Assembly (NCBI GenBank): GCA_009760855.2
Contig: WPIO01000002.1
Coordinates: forward strand, 1,953,501-2,017,500
DNA from: Cristatella mucedo
Taxonomy: Eukaryota; Bryozoa; Phylactolaemata; Cristatellidae
Length of the DNA: 64,000 bases
Direction of reading: 5' to 3'
The translations under genes were made by a program, and so were the position numbers. Each line of letters begins with the position of its first letter. Position 1 is the first letter of the stretch. Shown here in pieces: positions 52,784 through 64,000 of this stretch. Under the pieces are notes generated by a model that was not told the DNA's origin, did no database searches, and saw only the letters and a program-made list of their open reading frames with translations.

Positions 52784-55233
52784 CAGGGGTGTCCAACACG
52801 TGGCCCGTGGGCCACAACCCGCCCACCGAGGTCTTCTATGCGGCCCGCAACGTTATCCCAAAAATATTTGTCACTCCATGTTTTTAGTTAATTTTTAATC
52901 ATTACAAACGGCGATATAAGGCGCTGTGATGTACTTCACGCACGCGTGAAGCGTGAAGGTGTCCGAATGGCTATTTTCGCGTGAAGGAAAAAGAATCGAA
53001 TTATTTTGCTAGCCTTCATGTGAACATTTTGGCGTGAAGGGGTAATATATTTGTGCTAAAGCGGCGCCATTACGATCGCATTTCTAACGCTTCCGCAAGC
53101 GGAATTAAACTGTAGACTATTTTGTAATGGAACGCTTCGGTAGGATAATGTGCCTAATATGCCAAAAAACGATTGCCGTTGCAAAGGAGTACAATGTTAA
53201 GCGACATTTTTCAACAAAGCATGGCGCCAGGTACAACAGCCTGACTGGTCAACTTCGAATTGATCGCGTGAACTCGTTGAAACAGAGCGTCATCGGATAG
53301 CAGTCATTGTTTACAGCAGTCAGCAACAAGTCTGAGGCTTTAACCAAAGTAAGTTTTTTAATAGCTGAAGCTATAGCTAAGCGGTGGGGGGAAGCATTTT
53401 CCGATGGTGAATTTGTTAAGAAATGCCTCGGGCTGTTTACTGGTGTGGTCTGTCCAGAAAAGAAGTCAGAAGTAGAGAAAGTCAGTGTTTCTCATCAAAC
53501 GGTTTCGAGAAGAGTTGACGAGCTCGCATCCAACATAGAAGAAAGTCTCACTAAAAGACTTGCTGAATGCGAGTTTTATTCTCTTGCGCTCGACGAAAGC
53601 ACGGACAATAGCGATACGGCTCAACTGTCGGTGTTTGTACGCGGAGTAACAGGAAAGTTTGTCATTATCGAAGAACTGTTGGATATATGTTCAATGAAAG
53701 GCACTACAACGGGGAGGGATATTTTGGATCAGGTCAAGAGGGTCCTCACAAAATTTAATCTTCCTGAAACTAAATTGATTGGTTTAATGACAGACGGAGC
53801 CCCTTCAATGACAGGTAGACACAATGGATTTGTATCTTTAATGGTAAAATTAGTACCTCACAAAAATTGTCAGTCATCACTGCATCATCCACCAAGAACA
53901 GCTATGTGCAAAGGTCTTGGGCATGCAACATGTAATGGACAATGTAGTTTTAACAGTCAATTTGATAAGGTCTCGTGCGCTAAACCACAGACAATTTCAG
54001 GCTTTTCTTGAAGAGTTGGGATCAGATCATTGTGATGCTATTTATTTCTGCCAAGTCCGTTGACTAAGTAGGGCAAACACGTTAGCCAGGTTTTGGTCAC
54101 TTCGGGACGAAATAAAACATTTATGACAGAAAAGGGAAAAGATGTTGGCTTCCTCGATGACCAGCAGTGGTTGAATGACTTGGCTTTTTTGGTGGACATG
54201 ACCAAACAGCTTGCAGATCTTAATGTCAAACTCCAAGGTAAGGATCAACTGGTCCATAAAATGTATCAGTGTGTTGTCGCGTTTGTGCAAAAGCTGAAAC
54301 TTTTCCTGAAACACTGAGATCAGAAGAAACTGTTACATTTCACAACACTAGCAACAAGATCGCCTGAAACGCTGGCTCATATGAAGAACTCCACTCTTGT
54401 TAGCAAACTTGTTGATGAATTCGAAGAGAGGTTTCAGGATTTCCAACAACATGCTGATGACATGAACATGATTAGTAATCCATTTGATATCGATCCCTCT
54501 GATGCACCTGATGAATTTCAACTCGAACTAATCGACATTCATAACGACAGCATTTAAAAACTGCTTATGATCAGCATGACCTTGTTACCTTTTACAAGCA
54601 GTATGTTTCATCAGAGTCTTTTCCTAACCTAGCCAAACATGCTCGCAGGTATATTGCACTTTTTGGCTGCACATATTGCTGTGAACAGCTTTTTCCAGAC
54701 TGAAAAATGTGAAAACAAAGACTCGATCCGTTCTCACAGATGAACATTTATCAGGAATCCTTAGAATTGCCACATCCACTGTTGCAGCACATGTCGACTT
54801 TTTATGCAAACAGAAACAATGCCAAATATCTCATTGATGCCTGCAGTACAGAAGACATTGAATACCTGTGGCATTTAATTAATCCGGACATTAATATTAT
54901 GTGAGTCCTTGTCATGTAATTTTGTAAGTTTTATAAGTTTCTGTCTTTATGTTATTAAAATAAAAATCCAAAAGTAAAAGATTGGCCATAATATCTATCA
55001 AATTATTTTCCAGGACACATGATTAAATTTTTATTATTTATTATTTTTAATTATAATTATGCTAAAAAATACTATTGAATATTGTGGTTTATGTATTAAG
55101 TATTATTATAATAGTCATACTAAATTACGATCTTATTTTCTGATGCGATCAACTACGCCCATTTACACGTGGCCCCCGGACCTTAACAATTTTTTTAATG
55201 TGGCCCCCAACGCAAAAAGGTTGGACACGCCTG
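52784..55233 (+). mobile_element. hAT transposon (Charlie-like), 2450 bp
   Basis: The terminal inverted repeats are CAGGGGTGTCCAAC at the left end and, at the right, GTTGGACACGCCTG, whose reverse complement starts CAGGCGTGTCCAAC (13 of 14 match). Flanking 8-bp target duplications are CGCTACCA (52776-52783) and GGCTACCA (55234-55241), 7 of 8. GTGGCCCGTGGGCC-type subterminal sequence is typical of Charlie elements. Confidence 0.9.
53127..54556 (+). pseudogene. hAT transposase (BED finger, GTF2IRD2/ZBED-like), broken
   Basis: The start at 53127 gives a BED-type finger (CLICQKT, then KRHFSTKH) and GQLRIDRV. A TAG at 53304 interrupts. The catalytic region follows with ALDESTDNSDTAQL (DDE Asp), LMTDGAPSMTGRHNGF and a degraded segment at 53860-54010. 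A further frame has NDLAFLVDMTKQLADLN (54174-54225) and downstream pieces to about 54556. Wording and order match the animal hAT transposases related to GTF2IRD2 and ZBED genes. Several frameshifts make it inactive. Confidence 0.88.
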
Positions 55234-55439
55234 GGCTACCACATTCGATTTTTCGCGCGCAACTGAGACGCTCGCCGGCGAAGGCTGTTTTGCTCGGACG
55301 GGAAGAATTGGCCAGCCGTGGTGACTCGGTGGGCCAGCGCTCGTATCGCAGAGAAAAAAAGAATTATTGTGGGTGTTCTGTCTCCGAGACTATTTCTAGC
55401 CATAGTCGGGAGGCAGAGGCTTTCCGTATTTCAAGGTAA

Positions 55440-56047
55440 CAATAATAATAATAATAATTATAATGCACTTGATAAAGCGCCCTCAGAGAACTCAATCTCT
55501 TTCTAGGTGCTTTACATTTGCTGCAATGGGAAATGTGATTGAATGGTGAGCAATATCAAGCTTGATAAACAACATGAATAACATGGTTAGGGGTGACATG
55601 CACAGGGTCAGCATGCAAATGTGGTTAGTGGCAGCATGCACAGTGTCAGCACGCACAAGCACATCAAGGACGAATCACAGGGACCCACTAAATGCTGTCC
55701 TAAAGAGGTGTTTTTAAGTTTTTTTAAAATGTGGTCAAGTCAGGGGACGTTTTTAGGTTCTTTTTAAATGTGGTCAAGTTAGGGGATGTTCTGACGCAAG
55801 TCGGGAGTGAGTTCCAGGCTTTGGGAGCATACGAGCTAAATTAACGGTCTCCAAAGGATTTGAGGTTTGTACGAGGTATTGGTAAACTGTTGGATTCCGA
55901 AAAGCGGGTGGTACGATGCTTGGCCTGGTGGGGGAGTAGATCTGAGGAATAGGCTGGAGTCAAAGAATGAAGTGACCTAAAAGTGAGCGACAAAACCTTA
56001 AAGTCGATCCGGTGCTCGACTGGTAGCCAGTGCAGGTCGGCGAGAAG
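55440..56047 (-). mobile_element. LINE 3-prime end, reversed
   Basis: Begins (on this strand) with AAT repeats and AGAGAACTCAATCTCTTTCTAGG, the reverse of the LINE tail, and extends into the RT C-terminal region (AGTCGATCCGGTGCTCGACTGG). It contains a short internal duplication near 55710-55790. Confidence 0.88.
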
Positions 56048-56469
56048 TTAATGGATTCCGAGCTTCAAAACGTTAATAAATGGTGCCCATGAGCAGGGCT
56101 CTCAGTATGCCTGTTGCCCGTTTATTGCTTCTATCAGAAAGGATGAATGGTGCTTAATGGGCTCAGAAATATTTTTTTTTTCAATTTGTAAATGCCCGGA
56201 TGCGCTATCAGTTTCACGGTTATGAAAAAACATATCAAGACAAATTTTATGCAACGGTGAAGTTTGCACAGTTGCGATTTGTACAGGAATTCATTGTCAT
56301 TTTTGACGGCTCTAGTATTTATCGTCAAAGCAGTTAATAGGGAAACTTACGCCACGTGTGCTATAAAATTACATCTTTGTTAGCACAAGGTCGCATGAGG
56401 ATACGTCCGCCTATTCTAAAGTTACGTTCATAATTCAAAATCTCATATAATATATACATGTATAAATAT
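56048..56469. other. Unassigned stretch
   Basis: AT-rich, without a recognisable gene or repeat. Confidence 0.4.
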
Positions 56470-56640
56470 TATTTTGTATAATTCCCTTGGAGAACTTTAC
56501 CTCAGTTCAGGCGCTTCACATATGTCACAGGGCTCGAACCCAGGACCGAGGTCGGTCATCCACTACATTCGCCTTGACCTTGGTAGCTGCGAGCGCCTTA
56601 ACCGCTGGCCCAAACCAGTTCGGCATTTAGGGTTTGGTTT
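56470..56640 (-). mobile_element. tRNA-derived SINE, family 2 (reverse)
   Basis: On the minus strand: ACTGGTTTGGGCCAGCGGTT (tRNA-like head), GGGTTCGAGCCC (B box), and the tail GTGAAGCGCCTGAACTGAGG with an AT-rich end. It is the same family as 38895-39050 but has an insertion in the anticodon-arm region. Confidence 0.78.
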
Positions 56641-57974
56641 TCGGGATACTGGGAATATCGATCTCCATCTTAAGTTTTCTCGGTGATTTTGCATTTTTAA
56701 TCAACAAGCAGTAGTTTTGTTCATATGTTTTCGCCTTGGCGACATAGTCTTCTGCTGTACGGGTTTAAATAGGGAATACATGGAGAATTCCAAAGCCTAG
56801 AGCTAAATTACAGCCAATCGCGCGCTGAGCCTTTACAGCGAGGTGGTAACTCAAGGCGTGCAATTTCTTATTTTTAATTAATAGAAGTCTAGTGCCGAAA
56901 TATTGGTTTGAGCAAAGTGTAGGCTTTAGTTTATGCCTAGATCCCACTCTGTTTGGCATTTTCCATCTCCCCTGCCCAGTGCCCTCTCATCTGATTGCAG
57001 TCGCTTACTTATGTGTTAAATGCTATTTCTCCCCCTCTTTTTCCTCTCTCTTCCTTCCCTCTGAAAGTCTCTCTTTCTGCTGCCTCTATATTTGCCTTTA
57101 TCTCTCCCAGCCTTTTTTTTTTAGATACAAGGTCAATTAGAAACACGAGAAACTGATTGAGTAAACATCACGATTGCGAAGGTGTACCAGTCAAGAAATT
57201 TTAGTAACATTTAGTAACATGCGTAGAATCAGTAGAAGTAGCTGATTTTTTTTCTTCTGCTGTTTTTTCTAATTCAAGTCAAAATTTTCTGCATGGTAAT
57301 AGGAATGGGAATGATGCTCGGTGCAGTACTATTTCTTTGATTACGACTGTGAACCGGTTGGTCTTGGCCACTGAGTGCGCCATGGCTCAGCTGTATAGTC
57401 GGTATAGCCCCAATGAAGGTGCAACCTACATAGCGCCGTACTGCATAAGCCAGTACCGAAATTGATGGGTCAAATTCTATACCCGTTCTTGCTGCCGCTT
57501 CTGACGCTAAGCAGTCAATGCCAAATAGCCTGATATACGCTGCTACAACGTGACTGCTGATCCCAGTGCATGGTTCACAACCGCTCTCCATGTCTTCCCA
57601 GTGACGCAAAAATGCTAGCTAGGGACCGGCATAGTAGTATAGCTGTATAGTAGTGCCATATGACACCCTGCGACTAGCAGTTAACCGAGGATTCGGAGGC
57701 TCGTGCAGGCGCCACAGCCCAATCGTGGTCGTGCTACAGATTAGCACTAGGTGAGTATTTGCATATTCCATCACTGATCATTTTCAGTCACACATCCTAC
57801 ATATCCCGATTTTAGAGTGTTAGTCTAAGCTGAAAGCCACGATCTCTACTCCACCCCTTCTCCACCCTGATGTGCAAATTTGCGTAGTGGCTGCATAATC
57901 TCATTCTTTGTGCAATTGCAGTCCCAGCGTATTAGCATTACAGCACTTCGAGCGGCCTCTGATCCTAATCCTGA
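56641..57974. other. Unassigned stretch
   Basis: No supported gene. A CT-rich segment lies at about 57030-57115. The 111-codon minus frame at 57274-57609 shows no domain. Confidence 0.4.
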
Positions 57975-57983
57975 TGATGTCTC
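57975..57983. repeat. Target-site duplication TGATGTCTC (left)
   Basis: Nine bases, identical to 60146-60154, flanking the MULE. Nine is the usual length for Mutator-like elements. Confidence 0.92.
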
Positions 57984-60145
57984 GGTAACCGGACAATTCG
58001 GTGCCGTACAATTCGTCGCGGATAATTCGGAGCGGATAATTCGGCGCTGGAAAATTCGTAGCAAACAATTCGAGACCAAAAAACGGGTAATTCGGAGCGG
58101 ACAATTCGGAGCAGACAATTTGCAATGTATTGATTTTTTATATTTTAAACGCAGTATAAACACGCTTTCAATTAGTGAGTACATAGTTTTGAAACCTAGG
58201 CGCTTTCAATTAACCAAGACATTTGATTACACAATAAATGAGTACATAGTTTTGAAACCTAGACGCTTTCAATTAACCAAGACATTTAATTACACAATAA
58301 GTGAATACATAGTAGCTAGGGGGATCAGTGTATATAAGCTTGACTGAAAAGGTCTGTAGACAGACACCTTTGGAACTTAAAACTTGCAAGTCCAGCATCT
58401 TAGTCTGTGAGACATTATGGATTGTAGTTAGTTATTTCGATAGTTTTAATTTTTGTTTTCTATTTAAATTTTAACTATCCTATGCATAAATAAGTAAAGA
58501 GACTCATAGAAATGGCTTTAGAGTTTGTAGAATCAGAGAAAGGAAAACGAATGCTGGTTTAGAAGGTTATCTTTATCACATGGAAAGAAAAACTGAACCG
58601 AAAGAGATATGGAGATGCTGCGATCGTTCCTGCAAAGGTCGCTGTCATACAGCGAATGGAGTGATAATGAAACCGCCATCTCAACATTCGCACGCAGCAT
58701 CTACTGTTAAACTTGAAACAACTCGAGTCCGATCAACCGTTAAACGACGTGCAGAAGAACCAGCAAGAGTGATTGTCCAGGCAGCAATGGAAAATTTGAG
58801 TCCAGCAGCACAAGCAACTGTACCAAAAACCGAAACGATCAAACGCAACATCAGAAGATACCGTCAGCTTCCACCTCAGATCAACAATAATCTTTCAGCT
58901 GAACTTCTGTTTATAACGAATGGTCGACCTTTCCTGCGACATGATATTGACTTTAAATTGTTCGCAGCGGCGGAAGATCTTCAACTCCTTAGTGAATGCA
59001 GAGTGCGGTTAGCCGATGGAACTTTTAAAGTGAGTCCAGCTGAATATACACAACTGTACACTATTCATGGAACACGTGATAGTATCAACATTCCATGCGT
59101 TTTCGCCTTGCTGCCAAATAAAACGGAAACTACTTGATCAGCTTTGTTGATAAAATTTAAAGAGATTGAACCTCGATTACAACCACACACCGTCATAACC
59201 GACTTCGAAAAAGCAGCAATGAATGCGTTCACAAGCGTCTTCCAGCCACAGATTCACGGCTGCCATTTCCATTTTGGACAATTCATCTGGCTTAAAGTTC
59301 AAGAATATGGATACGCAGGGAGATGCAACACCGAACCCGAATATGCGATGCACATCAGAATGCTGGTCGCTCTGGCTTATGTTCCAAACAACGATAAAGT
59401 TTGTGTTTATGAAGAACTGATAGAGCTCGATTCATTTCCAGAAGTTGACCAACTACTCAACTACTTAGAAGACACTTTCATTGGAAGACGACGACGACGA
59501 CAACGAGCTGTTGCTCTGTTTTCATCCGACATCTGGGATTGCTATCAAGCTGTGCGTGACGATACTCCTCGAACTAACAACGCTGTGGAAGGATGGCACA
59601 CTGCATTTGCACGGTCAGTACAAATTGCTCACCCAACTCTGCCGATGTTGATAGTAAAACTTCAGAAGGAACAGAACACAAATCAACTGGTCGTAGAACG
59701 TCTACTTGCTGGTGAAGATCCTCCTCTGAGGAAAAAGAAATATCGAGACCTGGATCGTCGATTGCGCACGGCTGTGTTAGATAACAAAGATTTTTCATCA
59801 ATTGATTACTTGCGCGAATGTAGTCACAACATTAATTTAACGGATTAACATTTAGTATACCGCTAACATTTTAAAAATGTGATTTTGTGCAAAAGTTACT
59901 GGTATTTGCTATGACTTTTTGTAGTAAGCTAAATAAACTTTACTTTATACGGTATTATAGTTATATTAAACATGATTAATAAAACAATTCGTTTACATTT
60001 CAAATAGATATGTTTTAAATATCCTGCTCCGAATTTTCCGCTCCGAGTTGTCCGCTCCGAAATATCCATTACAAAATGTCAACTCCGAATTATCCGTGAC
60101 GAATTGTCCGCGACAAATTGTCATTCGCCGAATTGCCCTAGAACC
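57984..60145 (+). mobile_element. Mutator-like (MULE) transposon, 2162 bp
   Basis: Ends GGTAACCGGACAATTCGG (left) and CCGAATTGCCCTAGAACC (right) are inverted matches, enclosed by a perfect 9-bp duplication. Both ends consist of many copies of a short word, (G/A)AATTCGG(A/C)GCGGA on the left and its complement on the right, over about 130-150 bp. Two further direct repeats of about 62 bp (TGAGTACATAGTTTTGAAACC, at about 58175 and 58237) follow the left end. Confidence 0.93.
58512..59848 (+). pseudogene. MULE transposase with FLYWCH finger, lightly broken
   Basis: The N-terminus (VESEKGKRMLV, then after a shift at about 58560 IWRCCDRSCKGRCHT and HSH) is a FLYWCH zinc finger. The MULE catalytic region follows: RLADGTFKVSP (first Asp), VFALLPNKTE, then after a TGA at about 59136 VITDFEKAAMNAF (second Asp), IHGCHFHFGQ, and NNAVEGWHTAF carrying the Glu. 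Only one shift and one stop break about 440 codons, so this copy is fairly young. Confidence 0.9.
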
Positions 60146-60154
60146 TGATGTCTC
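60146..60154. repeat. Target-site duplication TGATGTCTC (right)
   Basis: Matches 57975-57983 exactly. Confidence 0.92.
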
Positions 60155-60483
60155 AGCCCTACGCCTACCTTACTCAGACAGGAACGGCATGCCGTGCTTA
60201 TTTTGCAGCCCTCTCGCGCCGGTGTTATATACCAGCCTCCAGCATTGGGACAGAACCATACTGATAGTGTTGAATCACTCATAATATGTCATGTATACGA
60301 TGGCCCATGTGCTCGACCTTTTGCGCCCAACGTGACAATACAGTTGGATGGCCGCAGATCCTAACACTTGTCCCAAATTTGGTGAGCACTACACCCCTTA
60401 CCCGAGGCGTTGATATTGAGCCGGTGTCAATGAGTAAGCAGGGTGCAAATGTTGCATACCTATCCCTTAGAAGCATCATGCTA

Positions 60484-60550
60484 ATATTCTAATATTCTAG
60501 TAATAATATTCTAATATTCTAATATTCTAATATTCTAATATTCTACTCTA
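60484..60550. repeat. AATATTCT minisatellite
   Basis: About eight copies of a 7-8 bp unit (TAATATTC), with one interruption at about 60503. Confidence 0.9.
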
Positions 60551-61087
60551 GAGTCTAATATTACTGTTCTCTTTCCACAATACCTTGCTATATACGTGAT
60601 CTACTAGAACCGTTTAGTTACCTTGCTATATATTTTTCAAAAAAGCACCTACACATCAATGCCCGATCGGTTTAAGTTCAAGCCTAATTACTGAAAGTAC
60701 TAAAGAATATTTGAAATACATGCAGAGCTAATTACATTACCTCAGCTCACTGAATAGAATTTTTCAGCATCGTGTGCCGTCTAGTTTTAAGAGAGATTCC
60801 GTTGGCAATGACAGTCATGTGTTAAATGAGTTCAGGTGCTCTTTTTCTTCCTCACAGCGAGTAAGTGCATTCAAAGGATATCAATGCCGCAGTGCTTTCT
60901 CCCGGTCCATTGCATTTCGGAATCGATGTATTAGTATCCGAAACTGCAACAAGAACATTCCAAAGTCTGGCTCGCCGACATTGGAAATGGCTAACGCATT
61001 GCGGGATTATGACATTGACACACACCACTGGTATATATACTGCATTGCTACACTGCTGTATTACTGTGGGTCCGGCGGCGACAGTTC
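60551..61087. other. Unassigned stretch
   Basis: No supported gene. The overlapping frames at 60774-61130 show no domain. Confidence 0.4.
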
Positions 61088-61510
61088 TAGTGTAGTCTCA
61101 CAGAGACGCAAACTCGGACGTGAGAGATAAACGAAACTCTCCGTTTATTCTCTCACATGAACGTATATGCGAACCGGCTGACTCGCAGATGGGGAAATGC
61201 AGCTGCGGTGGGCCACACCTATATCAATGGCGGACGCTTCGCCGAATCGACTACCCAATCACCTGCTGCAGGTGGGGCACACGTTAGTTGCCGGACGCTG
61301 GGGTAATTACTGAAGCAGAAGCACCGGCGCGCACATAGAAAATAGATCTCGATAGTCCACCAGCCTTGCTGGGGAGGGGGCTGGACTCGCGACTGGAAAG
61401 TCGTGTAGCCGTCGGTTCCCGCGCCGACCGGTCTTCATCGATACGAACTGGCTGTACTCTCAGATTACTGCCCAAGCGGTAACGTTTATTACTGCCGGCT
61501 AGCGCACGCT
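61088..61510 (-). mobile_element. Possible solo LTR (reverse)
   Basis: On the minus strand the segment ends GAGACTACA, with AATAAA about 60 bp upstream inside an inverted pair (GTGAGAGAATAAACG, then CGTTTATCTCTCAC). A GC-rich body precedes it. This resembles the R-U5 end of an LTR. I found neither a partner LTR nor internal genes, and the outer boundary is a guess. Confidence 0.3.
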
Positions 61511-62031
61511 TGGTTTCTAGGTAAACATTAAAGATCAGGGATGCGGCGTTAAACCTGTTTGACGATTTAAGGCAGTGCGCTAGGTCTGGGCATAGCGAAT
61601 TTCAAGCTGGCCGACGAAAACTCAATAGTGCAGACGCTGTCTTAATTTTGAGCCGTCTGAACAATGTGAACGTGTAGACATCCAAGTGATGGCTTTTGGA
61701 CTACTTAGTAAATCAGCATCTCCGCTAGTAAATGGTTGGCCAGCTAAATCGGACTAGCCGGTAAAATAATCGCATTTACTTGGCTTGAACTGTATGACAG
61801 CTAGCTATCTGTGTTTTAAAAGCGTTGCAGGCTCACCTCCATAACGAAGACGTCGCTTTCTAGCCCGTGTTTACAGATTTCTGCCTTGATTATCAGGTTC
61901 TCACGAATCAGGATACCTATTCCAACCCGACGCAGGGATTGGTCCGCAAATACCGGTAAGCCGTTTTTTTGACTTCTTGAATCTCGTGCAATCAAATGTC
62001 GCTTTCATTGTCAGAAAACGATTCTCTGCAC

Positions 62032-62033
<2 letters not shown>

Positions 62034-62087
<54 letters not shown>

Positions 62088-62092
62088 TTTTA

Positions 62093-62120
<28 letters not shown>
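62034..62120. repeat. CT microsatellite
   Basis: About 85 bp of CT repeat with one TATTTTTAT interruption, followed by CT-rich sequence to about 62230. Confidence 0.96.
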
Positions 62121-62123
<3 letters not shown>

Positions 62124-62589
62124 CTATTTATCCATTCTTTATGGCGCTCCATTTTTACCTTTTTCTCTGTTGTCTCCTCTTTGACTCATTCTCCGTCCAT
62201 TTTCCATCTTTCCCTCTACACATTCCTTATTTTTTCATGTCTAGGTACCAAGTGAGTGGGAGGATAGGGAGCGGTCTTAAATATGAGAAAACAAGTAAGT
62301 GAGCATCGAAATATTTATGCAGAATCGTTCAATAAATTTGCTTACACTGTAATTTAATAGCAAGCGTAACAATCAGAAGTGTCAACCTGATTTCTTCTGG
62401 ATTTGTTAAATAAATAAAATATGATACCCTGTGTGAATATAGTTTGAATTGCAGTGGCACGTTAGCATTTTAGTTAATAATTGCCATAGCCAACCATCTG
62501 TGAATAGACGTTATTTCTACAGAGCTTGGAACTGTTTTAAAATCAATTTTGGCAGAAAACTCAAAATCTAGTATCTTGCGCCACCGCAA

Positions 62590-63138
62590 TGCAATGCTTG
62601 TTGCCACATCACGCAACTTCTCGCCGACCTGCACTAGCTCCCAGTCAAGCAACGCATCGACCTTAAGGTTTTGTCCTTCAATTTTAGGTCACTTCATTCT
62701 TTGGCTCCAGCCTACCTATCAAATCTACTACCTCACCAGGCTAAGTATCGTACCACAAGCTTTTCGGAATCTAACTGTTTACCTATACCTCGTACAAGCC
62801 TCAAGTTCTTTGCAGACCGTGCAGTCTGCATGCTCTCAAAGCCTGGAACGCATTCCCGACTTGAGTCACGGCATTCCCTGACTTGACCACATTTAAGAAG
62901 AAACTAAAAACGCACCTATTTATCACGGCATTTATTGGGTCCCCGTGATTCGAGCTCTGTGTGCTTATGTGTGCTGTCAGTGTGCATGCTGCCACTAACC
63001 AAACTTGCATGCTGACCCTGTGCATGTCACCCCTAACCGTATTATTCTTATTGTTTATTGACCCTTTGCAGAAAATGTAAAGTGCCTAGAAAGAGATTGA
63101 GTTCTGTGAGGGTGCTTTATCAAGTGCATTATAATAAT
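62590..63138 (+). mobile_element. LINE 3-prime fragment
   Basis: Collinear with 44590-45180 of copy A (CTTCTCGCCGACCTGCACT through TGTAAAGTGCCTAGAAAGAG and an AAT-rich end). Diverged and frameshifted. Confidence 0.88.
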
Positions 63139-63255
63139 TATTAGCATGCAACCACTAACCATTCGATTGTGCTTCCTTTGCAGCAAATGTACAGCACCTA
63201 GAAAGAGATTGAGTTCTCTGAAGGCACTTTATCAAGTGTTTATTATTATTATTAT
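63139..63255 (+). mobile_element. Second LINE 3-prime tail
   Basis: A further, shorter 3-prime end (GCAAATGTACAGCACCTAGA, then ATT repeats) directly follows the previous one. It is probably a very short 5-prime-truncated insertion at the tail of the older copy. Confidence 0.75.
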
Positions 63256-64000
63256 GTTTAATTAACTCTTAAGATTGTCCAGCTTTTCGGGAGCTACAAT
63301 GTTGTTAGGCTGATGTGTTGACTGTTGCAATTTTATGATGAGTGCCTGGTCGCCAAAAGAGAGGCATACATTTGATGATTAGCGGCACTTTAAATATAAG
63401 ATAGGCTGCAAGTGCAGAACGGTTGACTCGACCGAACACCTATCCCTTCAGGGTGATGGAATGGTCCGCACCAGCTAAAATCTCTAGCTCGATGTCGCAC
63501 TTTGTAGTGCAACTGAAATATTCTGAATTGGGAGCCATTGATTGTTCTCGTTCTCATAAGTCTCGGTGTGAGAAAGTTTCATGTCAATCAAACCGTCATT
63601 GCGATAAATCCTAATGCACTTTTGTGAAAGCCGTTAACAATACATGCTTTGCCAGGAACGATTGTGGAGTCCAGAGCAATTTTTGCTTAGAGTTTTCACA
63701 ATAGCCCGAAAAGTTATTCGTGGGATTAATTTTGTAAATGAATGCGTGTTTAACCACCCCAGCAGCTTAAGCCTCTAAGTGTTTGTAGAGCCCGCTCAAA
63801 CTAGCATTAGGATTTTAATCTTCAAAGCGTATATAGGAGATATTCGGTCGGTTTACTGGCTGGTTGCGAGGAGGTGTGAGCGTTGTATATTCATTGATGA
63901 TTAATACATGGCCAGGTTATAGCTTCATTCTGCCAACGTATGAGAGAGAAACAGAGATAAGACGTCCGATCACGCCGAATGGCAGACAGTGACGAGAGCG
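63256..64000. other. Unassigned stretch
   Basis: No gene or repeat recognised up to the window edge. Confidence 0.4.

Overview
The window reads as repeat-rich nuclear DNA from a metazoan, probably an invertebrate. It carries several copies of one APE-type LINE, two tRNA-derived SINE families, a hAT element, a MULE element, long CT/CA/GA microsatellites and a degenerate tandem-repeat array. I find no host gene that I can name. The one sizeable unexplained reading frame outside transposons is at 39807-40967 (-). The species cannot be fixed from the sequence alone.

The centrepiece is an AT-rich insertion at 14541-35387 (20,847 bp). It has about 275-bp terminal inverted repeats and is flanked by the direct repeat AGGCG (14536-14540 and 35388-35392). 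It is an endogenous Polinton/Maverick- or adintovirus-like DNA virus. Its replication and integration genes are a family-B (protein-primed type) DNA polymerase and a retroviral-type integrase. Its morphogenesis genes are a double-jelly-roll major capsid protein, a minor capsid (penton-like) protein with a second truncated relative, a packaging ATPase, an adenain-like cysteine protease, and a coiled-coil protein with an adenain-type cleavage motif. It also carries a parvovirus-type phospholipase A2, a YqaJ-like nuclease, an HNH-AP2 endonuclease, two zinc-binding proteins, four phage-fibre-like proteins, a membrane-active-looking protein and a block of small proteins including a hyperacidic one. 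Almost every gene starts directly at a TATAGAATG-like motif fused to the start codon. The copy is dead: it has more than 20 in-frame stops, many 1-nt frameshifts, catalytic-residue losses (protease His to Tyr, polymerase ExoII Asp to Gly) and a SINE inside the HNH gene.

Left flank (1-14535): a reversed LINE end, a repeat shared with 41-46 kb, two SINE copies, further LINE 3-prime fragments, a pogo-like inverted-repeat remnant (about 4508-4855), a long CT tract, and a 3.4-kb foldback-like element (about 9239-12660). The foldback element's inverted ends enclose about 15 degenerate units of about 170 bp and a CA tract.

Right flank (35393-64000): a decayed LINE (36490-38380), a repeat-bearing reading frame (39807-40967), a nearly full-length LINE (41165-45182), a younger LINE nested in an older one (45722-48810), more LINE debris, a hAT element with target duplication (52784-55233), a MULE with a perfect 9-bp target duplication (57984-60145), a possible solo LTR and LINE 3-prime ends. 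Both SINE families carry a tail resembling the LINE 3-prime end, so this LINE probably mobilises them.
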